Source: Owenia fusiformis (lineage: Eukaryota; Annelida; Polychaeta; Sabellida; Oweniidae). Taken from it: a stretch of 60,000 nt of DNA. The stretch lies in NCBI GenBank assembly GCA_903813345.2, contig CAIIXF020000007.1, positions 12,818,714 through 12,878,713 on the forward strand, in the 5' to 3' direction. The translations under genes and the position numbers were made by a program. The notes beneath the pieces are model-generated. The model saw nothing but the letters and a program-made list of their open reading frames with translations. It searched no databases and was not told where the DNA came from. Shown in pieces: positions 34,759-47,940 of this stretch (its first letter is position 1; each line of letters opens with the position of its first letter).

Positions 34759-37700
34759 TAACAGCTTAGGACGTAAATGCTCGCAAAATGATTCATCTTG
34801 GTCTCGCAACTTTTTTTAATGAAACGGTGCCAGTTTTCCTGTCTGTATTGAGGGGTTGAGGTAACACTTGGTGTTTTGTCTAATATTTTCCCCTCTTTGT
34901 ATTGGTTTTGGAATGAAATCATAAAATGCGTGACCATTTTGACATTTTTGTCGAGGCTTATTTAACACAAGGCATTAAATGTATATTTTTAAGCAGCTTG
35001 ATTTTTGTACATTATTTGTACATAGACATATAGGTGGCGCATCAAAGATTTACCTTGTGTCACAAATTATCGTGAGATTTGTGTCTGCAGGTCAAGCTTA
35101 GATGGTTTACCTTAACTATTTTATAAAACTTAATTCAAAGACTCAGGCAGCCATTTTGTAAAATATGACAAGCATTTGGAGTACATGGCAGATATTGAAT
35201 TAGAATAGACCCCTGAGTGTGACATGAGTAATAAGGCCCTTTCTTGCGCAAGATGGTGGATAAATATTTATTTACATCTTTAAGAATCAAGAGGGAGTAT
35301 AAATGAAGAGCCTTGCCCACCTGGAAATTTTGCCACTAGATGGCTCTGAGCAGACAGGTCGGGCTAAGAGGGCTTACCTGTGCAATTCATATTTAGGAAT
35401 TTTACAATTTTTGTAATGTATATAATGCCCATATGAGTCTATGTATGATAGGAAATCATTGACTGAAAATTGAATATTATGAACTCCCACAACTTGTCCA
35501 TGATCAAGTGAAAAAAATTTAAAAAGTTTTTTCAAAAGGACGAAGATTTGAAATATGAATTGTAAACTCAAATGACACTGAATTTAGTTAAAGAAGTTCA
35601 AAAGTTGACTCTTGATGTACAGTGTATTGAAAACTTCTAATACTAGAAATGTTTTGTAAAAAAATTCAAAGATTGTGATATCCCAAAAATTATATTTTTG
35701 TATAATAGTAAAATACTATAATACTGAATGTACTTGTATATTTAAACAATCAACAATGCAATTGACATTTAGAATTAGATAGAACTAATTAATAAGCTTA
35801 GTATTATGGAACTATTTTCCCCACATCTAGAGTTATGTTCGCATCTATGTAACGTCTATGTCAACAGTAAAATAATAGTTAGTTCTTAGAATTCACCATC
35901 AAATGTTTATAATGTTTTATACTGTTAATACATAAATGTAATTGTATAAAAATTTTACATATCTGAATAATTGATTTACATATTTAGTGTAAGGAAATTG
36001 ATGTAAATATGTTCATTTAAACACATGTATATCATAAAGATCTTATATTGAATTCTCATTTTCATACAATATCATAATAATAGAATTGATCGTGAAGTAT
36101 TGAGAATGCTTGAAAGAATGTAGATGTTACATATTGAGGTATCGTAATATGTTGTCTATTGTTATATCAAGTTTGTTTTGACATTCCAAAATAATTCTGG
36201 TTCTTGTCAAAGTGGTGTAAGTCATGGTAACATCAGTGATATCAAATACAAGGTTGTAGTTTTTAGGTGCATTGAAAGATGGCAGCAGTGATAGAATATG
36301 TAAAACATTGATTGCACTGCCATATTTATTCGAAAATTATTGTTTACCACATTCTCCAAGCATTTTTGGTCCGGTGCAATTTTGCATTCTTCCTTCCCTT
36401 TATGGATCTAAAGGTGGTTCTTACACTAGATGTTATCATATCAAAATTAGAAACAAATAATAAGCAAATCACATCACATCGATTGACTGCAGAGAGGGAG
36501 AATAATTTCACACTGAAGTGAAAATGTTTGGAGAATGGTTTTCCGATTCACTAATACACCTAGGTTAACCTGCTAGTGGCAGTCACTTTCATACCTGATC
36601 AGAGAGATATTATTTATTGGCATATTAAGTTATTAACATATTTTGCTTCAAATTATTTGCAAATGCTTAATGCTCATTGAGTCATTAGCCACCCCTTGTT
36701 GTCACATATGATGAAGTTGTCATACATATTTGTCCTTATATTGCAAGACTTTTAAAGTTTCTGTATGGTGACATTAAATTATACAATGTATTCTCTAAAA
36801 TTGGGAGACTTTTTGATCAAGTCGAAATTTTGCCACTTTCTAAACTTGTAAATATAATATTCAGTAAATATTCAATATGGTTAGTTTCCCATCCTCCGAT
36901 CACAGGGCTTCAAAATCCAGAATATATTCTATATTTTTACCCCCTGCGATAAGCAGTTAGCATTTCCCCGATTAAGAACTCACAATCTGATTGGCTGTCG
37001 CAACACTGCGACAGAAATCACGTGTAAGTCATTGCGCATGATAAGATCATGTGATTCAGTTTAATCAGGCGCTTCCAAATTGGTTATAGCAGGGGGGAAG
37101 AAGGAGGTACGGATTCTGGACACTTGCTTAGGAGGATGTTAGTTTCCTAAACAGGCTCATTATACACATTTTAGATATAAGTTGGGTGAATATTGATAGA
37201 TATAGAACAATTTTAGAGAAACATTCTGAGATGAGGATTCTTTTCATCAGACTCACTTTAAGTTGTTTTCTACCACTGAACACCATTGGATCGTAAATGT
37301 ATATAGAAGGACATGCCTGACAGAAATGACTAATTGTAAGATTTGCCAAAATTGAGAATTCCACAATAAAACACATATATTCAAAAATTAAACATAAATA
37401 CAGTTTTTAAGAGAAATTCTGAACTTATGAAGAAGAATTGGACTTAATCCACAAATATTTTAGCTTTATTGATCAGCTGGAGGAACTTCATGTATTCACT
37501 GAATGGAACTGAGGTTTTTCTACTGTGTGTAGAGTCAGATTCTTTTACTTCTTTCTGTTAGAGAATCTGGTATTTTGTTCAGATTGTAGTTAAAATCAAT
37601 TATTCTGTCTTTTTGAATAAATTTTAGTTGAGAAATTGTTCTCAGTTGTATACAGTATGATTGAAGTTAACATTGTGAGAGATACTTTCTAAGGCTATAG

Positions 37701-38400
37701 TAAATAAATAAAATGTTTAGCTTATCTACCCCAACCAATATCATACCACTGTACTTATAAATAATATCCATGGCAAAATATGACTATATAAAGCATTATT
37801 TTTACTGAAACGAAACCCATCATCCTTCTGGAAATAAAACATTGCTAAACATAGAATTTAATTACCATGGCCTAGATATTAGGACAGAGTAGTGGTATGA
37901 ACTGTTAATAAATGTCTATTGCAGTATCAGTTATAAATAAATCGTTCATTTTATAAATAATATAAATGTTTTCAGTCTTGAATTTTGTAACACATTTAGT
38001 ATGCCTCGTTATCATTATGGTATCTGTAGAATGGACGCATTAGGCTACACAATGCAAATAAAATGTCAACTCAAACCCCAGTTAACTCGTACCTTAGTCA
38101 ACTCTGACCCTAGTTAACTCAGCCCTTACTAAATTTGGACCCTAGTTAAGTCAGATTTTAGTATTCTCAGACCTTAGTCAACTCAGACACTAATTTAGTC
38201 AGACTTTAGTCACCTCAGATATACAGTATATTATAATCCATATTACTAAACAACTTTCATGTAATAGCTAAAAATAATTTTATTGTCATATATGTATTGT
38301 ATATAATCAAACACACATTAATCCCATTTACAAAATACTGTCAAGAAATTGTTAAAAATGTTAAGGAAAATATTACTCTGATGAAATGTGAATAAAAAAA
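34759..38400 (+). other. Probable LRP1 3' UTR and intergenic tail
   Basis: No coding exon is seen here on either strand. AATAAA-type signals occur at about 37365, 37834, 38061 and 38391; which is used cannot be told. On the minus strand AATAAA lies near 38510, so LRP1 and the minus-strand gene starting at 42323 probably end tail-to-tail around 38.4-38.6 kb. A degenerate CTTAGTCAACTCAGA repeat lies at about 38075-38222. Confidence 0.45.
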
Positions 38401-38864
38401 TGCATTATCACGCCTACCCATTGACAATGTACAGTGACAAAATATATGCTTGTACACTTTAGCTGTACATTGTCATGTTTAAAGCAAAAATTGTGGCGGA
38501 TCATTTTTATTGACTGAAAGGTACAGAGATGAGACGAGAGTAAGTTTATATTTGCTCACATCATTCCATGTTCAAACCAGGCATTACATTCAAAACATTA
38601 CCACCTGCCATTTATTACAGACATTGAACACCAACTGCCAAACACCATCCGCAAAAATGTTGGAGAAAATCCACCAGGTCTGATGATTGTTTATTTTTTG
38701 GATATTATTCTTCAGTTTAAAACATGGTTTTTTAAATTGCTTCCATGATAGAAATTGAAAGCTGAATCAAGAAACACATTTTCTATCCCTTTTGATTCCT
38801 TTGACAGGCATCTCCCTCAAATTACAAACTTACTGGAATATGAAGAATTTTTTATCATTGCATG

Positions 38865-41800
38865 TTACCTTGATTGCAACCTTTTGCTCAGCAATGCTGA
38901 ATTTGATTGATACAAATCTGGCAACTCAACTGTAAAGCCATTATCAAGAGTCTCAATATTAGCACCAGACTCTGTCTTGTCTTTACAATTCAAACAGAAT
39001 GTAACTTTCTTTGTATTTTGTTTACTCTTGAATGTGTTCTGCTTTTCATTAAATGATTGACTTCTATGTTTTCTAGGATTTGTGTCATTTTGTCTACTAA
39101 GTAAGGGTGATCCTGGCATAGAGCCAGGAAGAGAAAGACTCATAGAATTGGGATTTTTTCTAGGATACAGAAATGAACTGACATCTGGGGATGATCTGTC
39201 ATTTAAAGTGTCTATCTTTTTGTGGGTTTTAAACCATGATGAAGGCTTCTTCAATATTGGATTTAGAGAAAAGTTAGAAGATTTCTCAACAGGAATAGAT
39301 AAGTTATATAATTCTTGTTTTACAGTGTCTTCATTTGCAGTTCTTTCTATGGAAATTTCTGAGTTAGGGGAATTTTCCATTGGAATTGTTCCATTATTAA
39401 GTACCATGTCGGGGATAATTGTTGATGGTTTCACTGATTTGATGACGTCAGATATACTTTGAGCAGATCCTGACCTACTTTTAGGCATTAAAGTACCATC
39501 TGGAATGTATTGTGATAGTTTGTTATCCGACTCTGAACGACTTAATCGGAACTGCAATGTTACCATCTTCTGTTGTTCAACAGTTTTTCGATTACGTCTC
39601 ACCGAATATATTGCCTCTGGCTCACCCACCCAATGACTTTCTTTGACTCTGTTGTATTTATATAAGGACTCTTTGGATGGTGATTTTTTGGTGAGAGATG
39701 GTAATGATCCATGTTTAATGTCACTTTTTGTTTTATTAACTGGAGAGTGGAGTGTCCCTGTTGCAGTATGGACATCAAGATCTTCAAACTCTTTAGAAAC
39801 TCTACGATTTCGTCTTCTTGCATATGCAAGGCCTGGAAACAACATGAAGATTGTGATCTCATTCAAACCACTTGTTGGCCAGGAATTCAACGATATCAAT
39901 GAACAAAACATATTTAGAACATTATTCCATCTGATGTATCAGAACTTATCCTAAAAGTTCTTCAAAGTATAACTTAACATTAGCTTTGTTCTGGCATTGA
40001 TTGTTATTTCAAAAAGTACAACATATTGTCTCTGCAATTCTGATTTAACCTGATTTGATTTGATAAGGCTAGATTGAAACATTGTCTCTTATCTAGTGTT
40101 GAATTAGCTCTCTTTTGATGAAGTGAAAAGGGTAACAACATACTCACCAGAAGCTTCAAATGCATCATTTGTTTCATCACTTTTACTTCTTTTATGTTTG
40201 TCATCTTTAAATGCCTTGGCATAAGAACCACTTGTATCTTTGAAAGCATCATCTTCATCTAAAATAAAAAGTTTGTGAGTTAAAATAATCAAATACATTA
40301 AAAAGAATAATTAAATACATTTTAATATTACTTCAGATCAAATAAAGTATATATTTACATATAATCGGAAACATTTTTCATGTCCATTTCTGGTATTGTA
40401 TTAATCCTATTGATGTCTGGAAATGTTTTCAAATAACCCCAGGCTTAAGTAATGCCTCAATGGAAATGTTTCACCAATTTGATAAGATTAGTCTGCCTTT
40501 GTATCAACTCCTTGTAATACAAAATTAATATAGATTTCAGTAGGACCAAAATATAGAAGTATTGAGAAATATGAGAAAGATTAATAACTGAGAATGATGA
40601 AAAATCTAATAATAATGTATTTTAGTTAAGAAAGGCATAAAGTAAATCATAAACGATTTGATGTTTCTTTGAGAATGATTGATATTGCCGTGTGATTTGA
40701 ACAATTGCTATGTGTGGAGTGTCACACTAGTTAAACATTTAAATCCTATATAAAAAGATTGGATTATTGAATGAATTATGGTGCAGTTAGTATTTTCCAT
40801 ATTTTACTAAGGTATTTTGAATTATATTTACATATAAAAGGTGATCAAAAAGTATTACTTTTTGCCTATTATTAAGTTAAATAGGACTTTATTTAAAGAA
40901 AAGATGTTTTCCCTGTTTACAATTTATATTATATCAATCCTTTTATACCGTTGTAAATGCATACCCCACCTCACTCATATAATCTCCCTATATTAAGGTA
41001 GAGATGGTACACTAAATTAGAATACACACACCTGGGTATCTCTGTAGTGCCATACATGTAGCATAAAACCCCTATAAACTACAATAACCATGTTATGCTA
41101 CAATGCTCACCTGGGTATCTCTGCAGAGTGCCATACATGTAGCATAAAACCCCTATAAACCACAACCATGTTATGCTACAATGCTCACCTGGGTATCTCT
41201 GCAGAGTGCCATACATGTACCATAAAATCCCTATAAACCACAGTAACCATGTTAAACTACAATGCTCACCTGGGTATCTCTGCAGAGTGCCATACATGTA
41301 GCATAAAACCCCTATAAACCACAGTAACCATGTTAAACTACAATACTCACCTGGGTATCTCTGCAGAGTACCATACATGTAGCATAAAACCCCTATAAAC
41401 CACAATAACCATGTTATGCTACAATGCTCACCTGGGTATCTCTGCAGAGTGCCATACATGTACCATAAAACCCCTATAAACCACAATAACCATGTTAAAC
41501 TACAATGCTCACCTGGGTATCTCTGCAGAGTGCCATACATGTACCATAAAACCCCTATAAACCACAGTAACCATGTTAAACTACAATACTCACCTGGGTA
41601 TCTCTGCAGAATGCCATACATGTACCATAAAACCCCTATAAACCACAATAACCATGTTATGCTACAATGCTCACCTGGGTATCTCTGCAGAGTGCCATAC
41701 ATGTAGCATAAAACCCCTATAAACCACAGTAACCATGTTAAACTACAATACTCACCTGGGTATCTCTGCAGAGTGCCATACATGTAGCATAAAACCCCTA

Positions 41801-42323
41801 TAAACCACAGTAACCATGTTAAACTACAATACTCACCTGGGTATCTCTGCAGAGTGCCATACATGTAGCATAAAACCCCTATAAACCACAGTAACCATGT
41901 TAAACTACAATACTCACCTGGGTATATCTGCAGAGTGCCATACATGTACCATAAAACCCCTATAAACCACAGTAACCATGTTAAACTACAATGCTCACCT
42001 GGGTATCTCTGTAGAGTGCCATACATGTAGCATAAAACCCCTATAAACCACAGTAACCATGTTAAACTACAATACTCACCTGGGTATCTCTGCAGAGTGC
42101 CATACATGTGTTGCTGGACTTGGAGTTGCTTTAACTTCTCCATCAGTTCAATCTGTTCTCTTCCAACTTTTCCATTAATTCTTAGTTTGTCTTTGTCAAA
42201 GCTTGATGACTTTTTATCAAGTTTTTTCCTCTCATAGTTATTTTTAGTTTTTGCCAGTTTGTGACTTCTGATGGTTGATGGAGAATAAATTGAGCCATTG
42301 CTATTGAGTTCAACTCCTTTCAT
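38865..42323 (-). CDS. Uncharacterised 440-residue basic, serine-rich protein with a short coiled coil
   Basis: Three minus-strand exons, all joined in phase 1: 42323-42080, 40258-40148 and 39832-38865. The ATG at 42323 is the first after an in-frame TAG. Residues 1-60 are Lys/Ser-rich (KKLDKKSSSFDKDKL); residues about 55-75 (GREQIELMEKLKQLQVQQ) should form a short helix or coiled coil. Exon 2 is acidic then basic (DDKHKRSKSDE). Exon 3 is low complexity with candidate kinase sites (RRRNRRVS, RKHRSQS) and a near-terminal KKVTFCLNCKDK. I recognise no family. The last codons TCAAG|GTAACATG also form a donor, so a further 3' exon is possible. No signal peptide or membrane helix in the spliced form. 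Confidence 0.7.
41028..42079 (-). repeat. 81-bp minisatellite of about 13 copies made from an exon end plus its 5' splice donor
   Basis: On the minus strand each unit contains about 30 nt of the upstream exon's 3' end (ACATGTATGGCACTCTGCAG and on to CCCAG), then |GTGAG and about 50 nt of intron. Donors repeat every 81 nt or so from the true one at 42078-42079 down to about 41030. Because 81 is a multiple of three and no unit from 42079 to about 41080 has an in-frame stop, retention of the intron would add a hydrophobic 27-residue repeat (core SLTWLLWFIGVLWYMYGTLQ). Confidence 0.9.
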
Positions 42324-43641
42324 GTTTATAAAAATGTCTGTATTCTATTTTATATGCGGTAAGTATATTTTATGTTTTTCAGTTTTTCTAATTGACTCAA
42401 GTTTTTGTAAGACTTGCTTCAGTTTCTGGACTTAAATTTCACTTATGGGCAGATATCCTGTTTATATAGCTCTCATCTTCTCAGCACATTAAATTATGGC
42501 CAAAATGCATGACTTCAGCTTTTAAAATGTTTTAATGTGGTCCAGTCACATCAGACATGTCAGATTCCCCAACAGCAACAATCTTATCTTCCTAGCATCT
42601 AGCAGGTGGTTCACTGCATGCTAAACTTTAGACCTCTTTTATATATCAAGCTCATGTAATCCAAAATTCTGCCTTGGAGGGATGTACTTCATATTTTGAA
42701 CAATATTTACCATTGTATATTGCCAACCAGAGTGTCAGCAGTTGTTTTTGTTAACTTAGTTGAATCAGAAATCGTACGACCAGAAGTGAAATCATCGAAC
42801 ATGACTCTTAATTGATATTATATTTCTATTGAATATTTCAGGGAGTGTATTCTTCTGTGTGGCTTCCACAAGGGATTGTCCTCTCATGAATCATAAATAC
42901 TGCAGTTTGCGTACATTGGGAATAATTCAATACATCATGATAAACATTCATTACTCTTCAAGGGATTACATCGTGAATTTGATTCCATACGTTTCAGCAA
43001 TTTATTTGAGGTTTACCATAAAGTAGTAACCTGGCATCCTAAATGAACCCAACATATATTGATTTTCCCCGAATGTTTCTTTTACCAGAAAGTAAGAAAT
43101 ATCAATATTAGTTTAAAGATTTAGAGATCGGGAAATTCAGTTATTACAATACCTTTGTGTTATTATATCTTCAAATGTTTACAAGCACTTGGAATCTAAC
43201 AGTGGATTGGAAGCAAAAGACGTCATTTATATTCAAAACCAGGCCACTCTGATTCCAATACAATAACAAATTACGTGCTATTTAGTGCAAGATTTTCCTA
43301 ATGAATTTCTGAAGTAAGTCTTAAGATGCCATAAATAATATTTGCTGTTCATAATGTTTCATGTATCTGGAAAGTGGGCATAGAATAAACGAGTTCATGG
43401 CATAAACAAGTGTTGTTTACAAGTTATTGCCTATTTGTAGAAAGGTCGTTCAAATCTACATTTGAATACTTTGCCACAAACAGATCTTTTGAGTAATCCT
43501 TCATGAAATAATCCTTCATGACACCACAGACTTTTTTTCATGATTACTGACTGAAATGTCCTATTAAATGTCCCATTTATTTATTACATTGTATTGGAAA
43601 AATTATATTGCTTTTATCCATTAAGAGTTGGGGTTTCCAAA

Positions 43642-44783
43642 CCAGAACAACGACAACGCCAAAGCGTAGCGAATCCCATCGAACAGAAATGGCTGGCATT
43701 TTTACAAACGAATAGCAAATATCATAAAACAACACACCAGAAAAGCCACCATTTTCAAAATGGTTGCTCACTAGCCAAGTTGTCATCAGAAGAAATAATA
43801 TGCTTTAAGTAGCCACCTCTAAAATTTTTGAAAAATCGCACACATACTTGTAAAATAACACACATAAAAATGGTGGCCATTTTTCAAAATGGCCGACTAC
43901 TCCCCAAAGTTTTATTAGACAATGTGCCATGCTTAAAGTATTCACATATCAAATATGAACAAAATCGCTCCACTACTTTTCGAGTTATAGTAAAATACGT
44001 TAAAATGGCAGCCATTTTTCAAAATGGCCACCGTCTACCGAAAGTGTCATTAGAAATAGACAGTGTGCCATGCTTATAGTATTCACATACCAAATATGAA
44101 CAAAATCACTCCACTACTTTTCGAGTTATAGTAAAATACGTTAAAATGGCGGCCATTTTTCAAAATTTTTTTCAAAATGGCCAGCTTCTACCAAAAGTGT
44201 CATAGGACAGTGTGCCATGCTTATAGTATTCACATACCAAATATGAACAAAATCGCTCCACTACTTTTCGAGTTATAGTAAAATACGTTAAAATGGTGGC
44301 CATTTTTCAAAATGGCCGCCTTCTACCAAAAGTGTTTTTAGACAGTGTGCAATGCTTATAGTATTCACATACCAAATATGAACAAAATCGCTCCACTATT
44401 TTTTGAGTTATAGCAAAAATCGTAAAATGACGAGTAAAGGCCGCCATTTTTCAAGATGGCTGCCATGTGCTTCTTTAATATCTACTTTATAAAGGACATT
44501 ATTAATGTCCTTTATAATTTTTTTACATTTAAAACATATTGCTATTACAGTTTTACATATTACACCTAAATTACTGTAAAATCGGCACTAAAATGGCCGC
44601 CATTTTGAAATGAGTGGCCATTTTGAAAATCGGCGTTCGAGCAGAACTTCTACCCCCATAGGGTATATGTTCACAAAATATGAACAAAATCGGGCCAACG
44701 GTATTTGAGTTATTGCCCGGATGGATGGACGGACAGACGGACGGAGGCGTTCCCTATATCCCTCCGAACTTCGTTCGATGGGA
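43642..44783 (-). mobile_element. Helitron-like non-autonomous element, copy 2 (1,142 bp)
   Basis: Same family as 21097-22258, inverted. On the minus strand it starts TCCCATCGAACGAAGTTCGG after A and ends GTCGTTGTTCTGG before T. It has GCTACGC/GCGTTG hairpin, CCGTCCGTC motif near the 5' end and ATGGCGGCC modules. Intergenic. Confidence 0.75.
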
Positions 44784-44858
44784 TAATTACTGACAAATGT
44801 AGAGATATTTGGATGTTTAAGTGTAATAATCTTGATGATTATTTGTATCATGTTTTAA

Positions 44859-45197
44859 GGTATAGCTGGAAAATAATGTGTTAATTTCCTTGCTTTTTTC
44901 AGGAAAGTATCATTACTTTGTCTACTTTTAGTATATCTGGTAAGAGGTCAATGGGAACTCCAGGAAATTCTGATATTTCACACTTTCTATTTTTCTAAAT
45001 TTTCTTTCAAAGTTTCCAGACAACACAGGAGCTACCATTGACCTGTTTCCATGTTTACTAAAAGTAGACAATGTAATGATACTTTCCTGAAAAAAGCAAG
45101 GAAATACACACATGTCTATATACATAATTTTGTACCAGAAAATAAACATGTACAGGAATAGCAATTTTTTACCAAAATGTTACTTTCCAGCTGAACC
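44859..45197. mobile_element. Fold-back MITE with TTAA target duplication, second copy type
   Basis: TTAA flanks both ends (44855-44858 and 45198-45201). Ends GGTATAGCTGGAAAATAA and, inverted, GGTTCAGCTGGAAAGTAA. Long inverted arms share TTCCTTGCTTTTTTCAGGAA and CTACTTTTAGTA. Its sequence differs from the 667-1267 element, but the target site is the same. Confidence 0.65.
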
Positions 45198-45545
45198 TTA
45201 AGAAACTGTTCCAATGTTTGATATTTTGCTGTCAATTATGTCTTTTTCTCATGTTCTGACACAGTTTAGGAATTCAAACAAACTCAATATTCAATTTGAT
45301 TGTTCCATCCATACATGCAAACAACACCCTTGATACTTTTACTAAATATACATTGCATTGAATGGTAACCAGATAAAATAACATGTGTTTAGGTGATGTA
45401 AGCCTGATTAAATATCAATTGTTTGAATTTGGAAAAGGCTTTAATTATAAGTTTGTCGCTGAATAAATAAAACCACCTTACGTGAATACAAAGGGAGAGG
45501 CCTTACTTACAAAACCATGAGAATAACTTACTCAATGACCTTTTC

Positions 45546-46556
45546 ATTTAGTTATATATGACCTTACTTATGACCTGCATGACCTTCATTTAGTTATATA
45601 TGACCTATGACCTTACTTATGACGTGCATGACCTTCATTTAGATATATATGACCTTACTTATGGCGTGCATGACCTTCATTTAGTTATATATGACCTTAC
45701 TTATGACCTGCATGACCTTCATTTAGATATATATGACCTTACTTATGACCTGCATGACCTTCATTTAGTTATATATGACCTTACTTATGACCTGCATGAC
45801 CTTCATTTAGATATATATGACCTTACTTATGGCGTGCATGACCTTCATTTAGTTATATATGACCTTACTTATGACGTGCATGACCTTCATTTAGTTATAT
45901 ATGACCTTACTTATGACGTGCATGACCTTCATTTAGTTATATATGACCTTACTTATGACCTGCATGACCTTCATTTAGTTATATATGACCTTACTTATGA
46001 CCTGCATGACCTTCATTTAGTTATATATGACCTTACTTATGACATGCATGACCTTCATTTAGTTATATATGACCTTACTTATGACGTGCATGACCTTCAT
46101 TTAGTTATATATGACCTTACTTATGATGTGCAGGACCTTCATTTAGTTATATATGACCTTACTTATGACCTGCATGACCTTCATTTAGTTATATATGACC
46201 TTACTTATGACCTGCATGGCCTTCATTTAGTTATATATGACCTTACTTATGACCTGCATGACCTTCATTTAGTTATATATGACCTTACTTATGACATGCA
46301 TGACCTTCATTTAGTTATATATGACCTTACTTATGACGTGCATGACCTTCATTAGTTATATATGACCTTACTTATGACCTTCATTTAGTTATATATGACC
46401 TTACTTATGACGTGCATGACCTTCATTTAGTTATATATGACCTTACTTATGACGTGCATGACCTTCATTTAGTTATATATGACCTTACTTATGACGTGCA
46501 TGACCTTCATTTAGTTATATATGACCTTACTTATGACCCGCATGACCTTTATATAT
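45546..46556. repeat. 42-bp satellite, about 24 copies
   Basis: Unit ATATATGACCTTACTTATGA followed by CNTGCATGACCTTCATTTAGTT, nearly identical from copy to copy. The long open frame on the + strand (45600-46355) is an artefact of a period divisible by three. The repeated TGACCTT half-sites resemble nuclear-receptor half-sites (AGGTCA inverted). Confidence 0.9.
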
Positions 46557-47940
46557 CTGTTTGTGACCTTTCAAGGTCACTTTGACCCCATTTGGACCAA
46601 TAGCAATATTATCATTCATTCATCACAAAAAGAAAAAAATAATATTATTGATGTAATAAGTATCATTTCTAGTATTATTTTATTCAGGTACAATATATTA
46701 TAAAAATGTTATTGTATAGTATACTTTATGCAAGTACAATGTATAATAAAACTTGTATAATAAAAGAAAATAACATTCACATGATTCACCAAAATACAAA
46801 TACATGCAGTAATCAAAATTTTACATAATATATAATACAATAGATAAATAATTGGACGGAATTATGTTATATGGAATACTATACTTAACTTTATAATTAT
46901 GATATAAAAATAACTGGAGGCAATTATGACATAAAGTATGAATAGCAACCCTGTATAGTAGCCTGAACTATTCCACTTCGTCTTCTCTAAAGAGAACGTA
47001 TAATATCGCTAAAAAGCTAGAACAGCAGGAAATTAATTATATAATACAGGTTTTTATAAAAAATAAATCTTCTTTCATCAAGCTAACTAGAGTCCTGAGT
47101 CGTAATATCATGTGACTACAACAGATATATAGTTAATATCATATACATATTTGGTATTGATTGTCATTGGCACATAAAACAACTAAAAATGGCAAATCAA
47201 CAAAGAAAATCTCAATGAACAAAACTTATATTTGCAAATAACTTTAGGTTATTTACAAAGCATTACAAAAATTTCACTCATTTAGATAATTAAAAAAATC
47301 TAGTTTATATACTGGCTCATAAAGTTCAAAATACATTTAGTTGAAACAAAAATGGAACAAGGAATTCAATATTTAAGATAATAACAAAATCTGGAACAAT
47401 ATCGACCGACAAAAATTTTGAACAATTTACTTGCATGTGGAAATCTGGTCTCTAGTGGAACAGTAACTGTCAAAGTTCTTGCTCCATATGTAACTGCATC
47501 CAATACCTCAAAGCATTTGCATTTTGAATGTAAAAAGGTAACCGCAATTTGGGAAAAAAATCAGTAAAACTGTCACATCATAAACATCTAATCATTGGTT
47601 GGCCTTTGGGAAACAACATAATACACTACAGAAACATTCTTATTACAATAATCTGTTTCGCAATCTATACTAAGTGGTGTGAGCTGTCAGAGGAAAATGG
47701 AAAAATGTTAGTGACATTTAGAAATATTTTATATTATAAACATATAGTTTCAAAGATTGATAGTGAGTTTCATTTTGTTAAATAGTTGTCAACAATCATC
47801 AATAATCTGAATTACTAGTATATTGTATCATTTTGTATTATGAACATTTCTGCTTTGTATTTTGTAAATACACTGTCTGTATTGATATGTCTAAAAAATC
47901 AGAGATAAATTGATATAAAAACGAACATTTTAGTTGAAAA

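Larger units (their letters stand above)
42324..47940. other. Intergenic region between two minus-strand genes
   Basis: No coding exon supported on either strand. It should hold the promoter of the gene starting at 42323 and the 3' end of the gene ending at 47941. It contains a Helitron-like copy (43642-44783), a TTAA fold-back element (44859-45197) and a 42-bp satellite (45546-46556), listed separately. The remainder is AT-rich and featureless. Confidence 0.6.

Noticed and set aside
39082-39462. 126-codon + strand open frame
   Set aside because: Shadow of the large minus-strand exon 39832-38865, which joins in phase with two upstream exons.
41079-42323. 414-codon minus-strand open frame as one exon
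   Set aside because: Only its first 81 codons precede the natural donor. The rest repeats that exon end plus intron, so it is more likely intronic; kept as a finding, not as the gene model.
45600-46355. 251-codon + strand open frame
   Set aside because: It is the 42-bp satellite read in a frame kept open by a period divisible by three; no splice context or domain.
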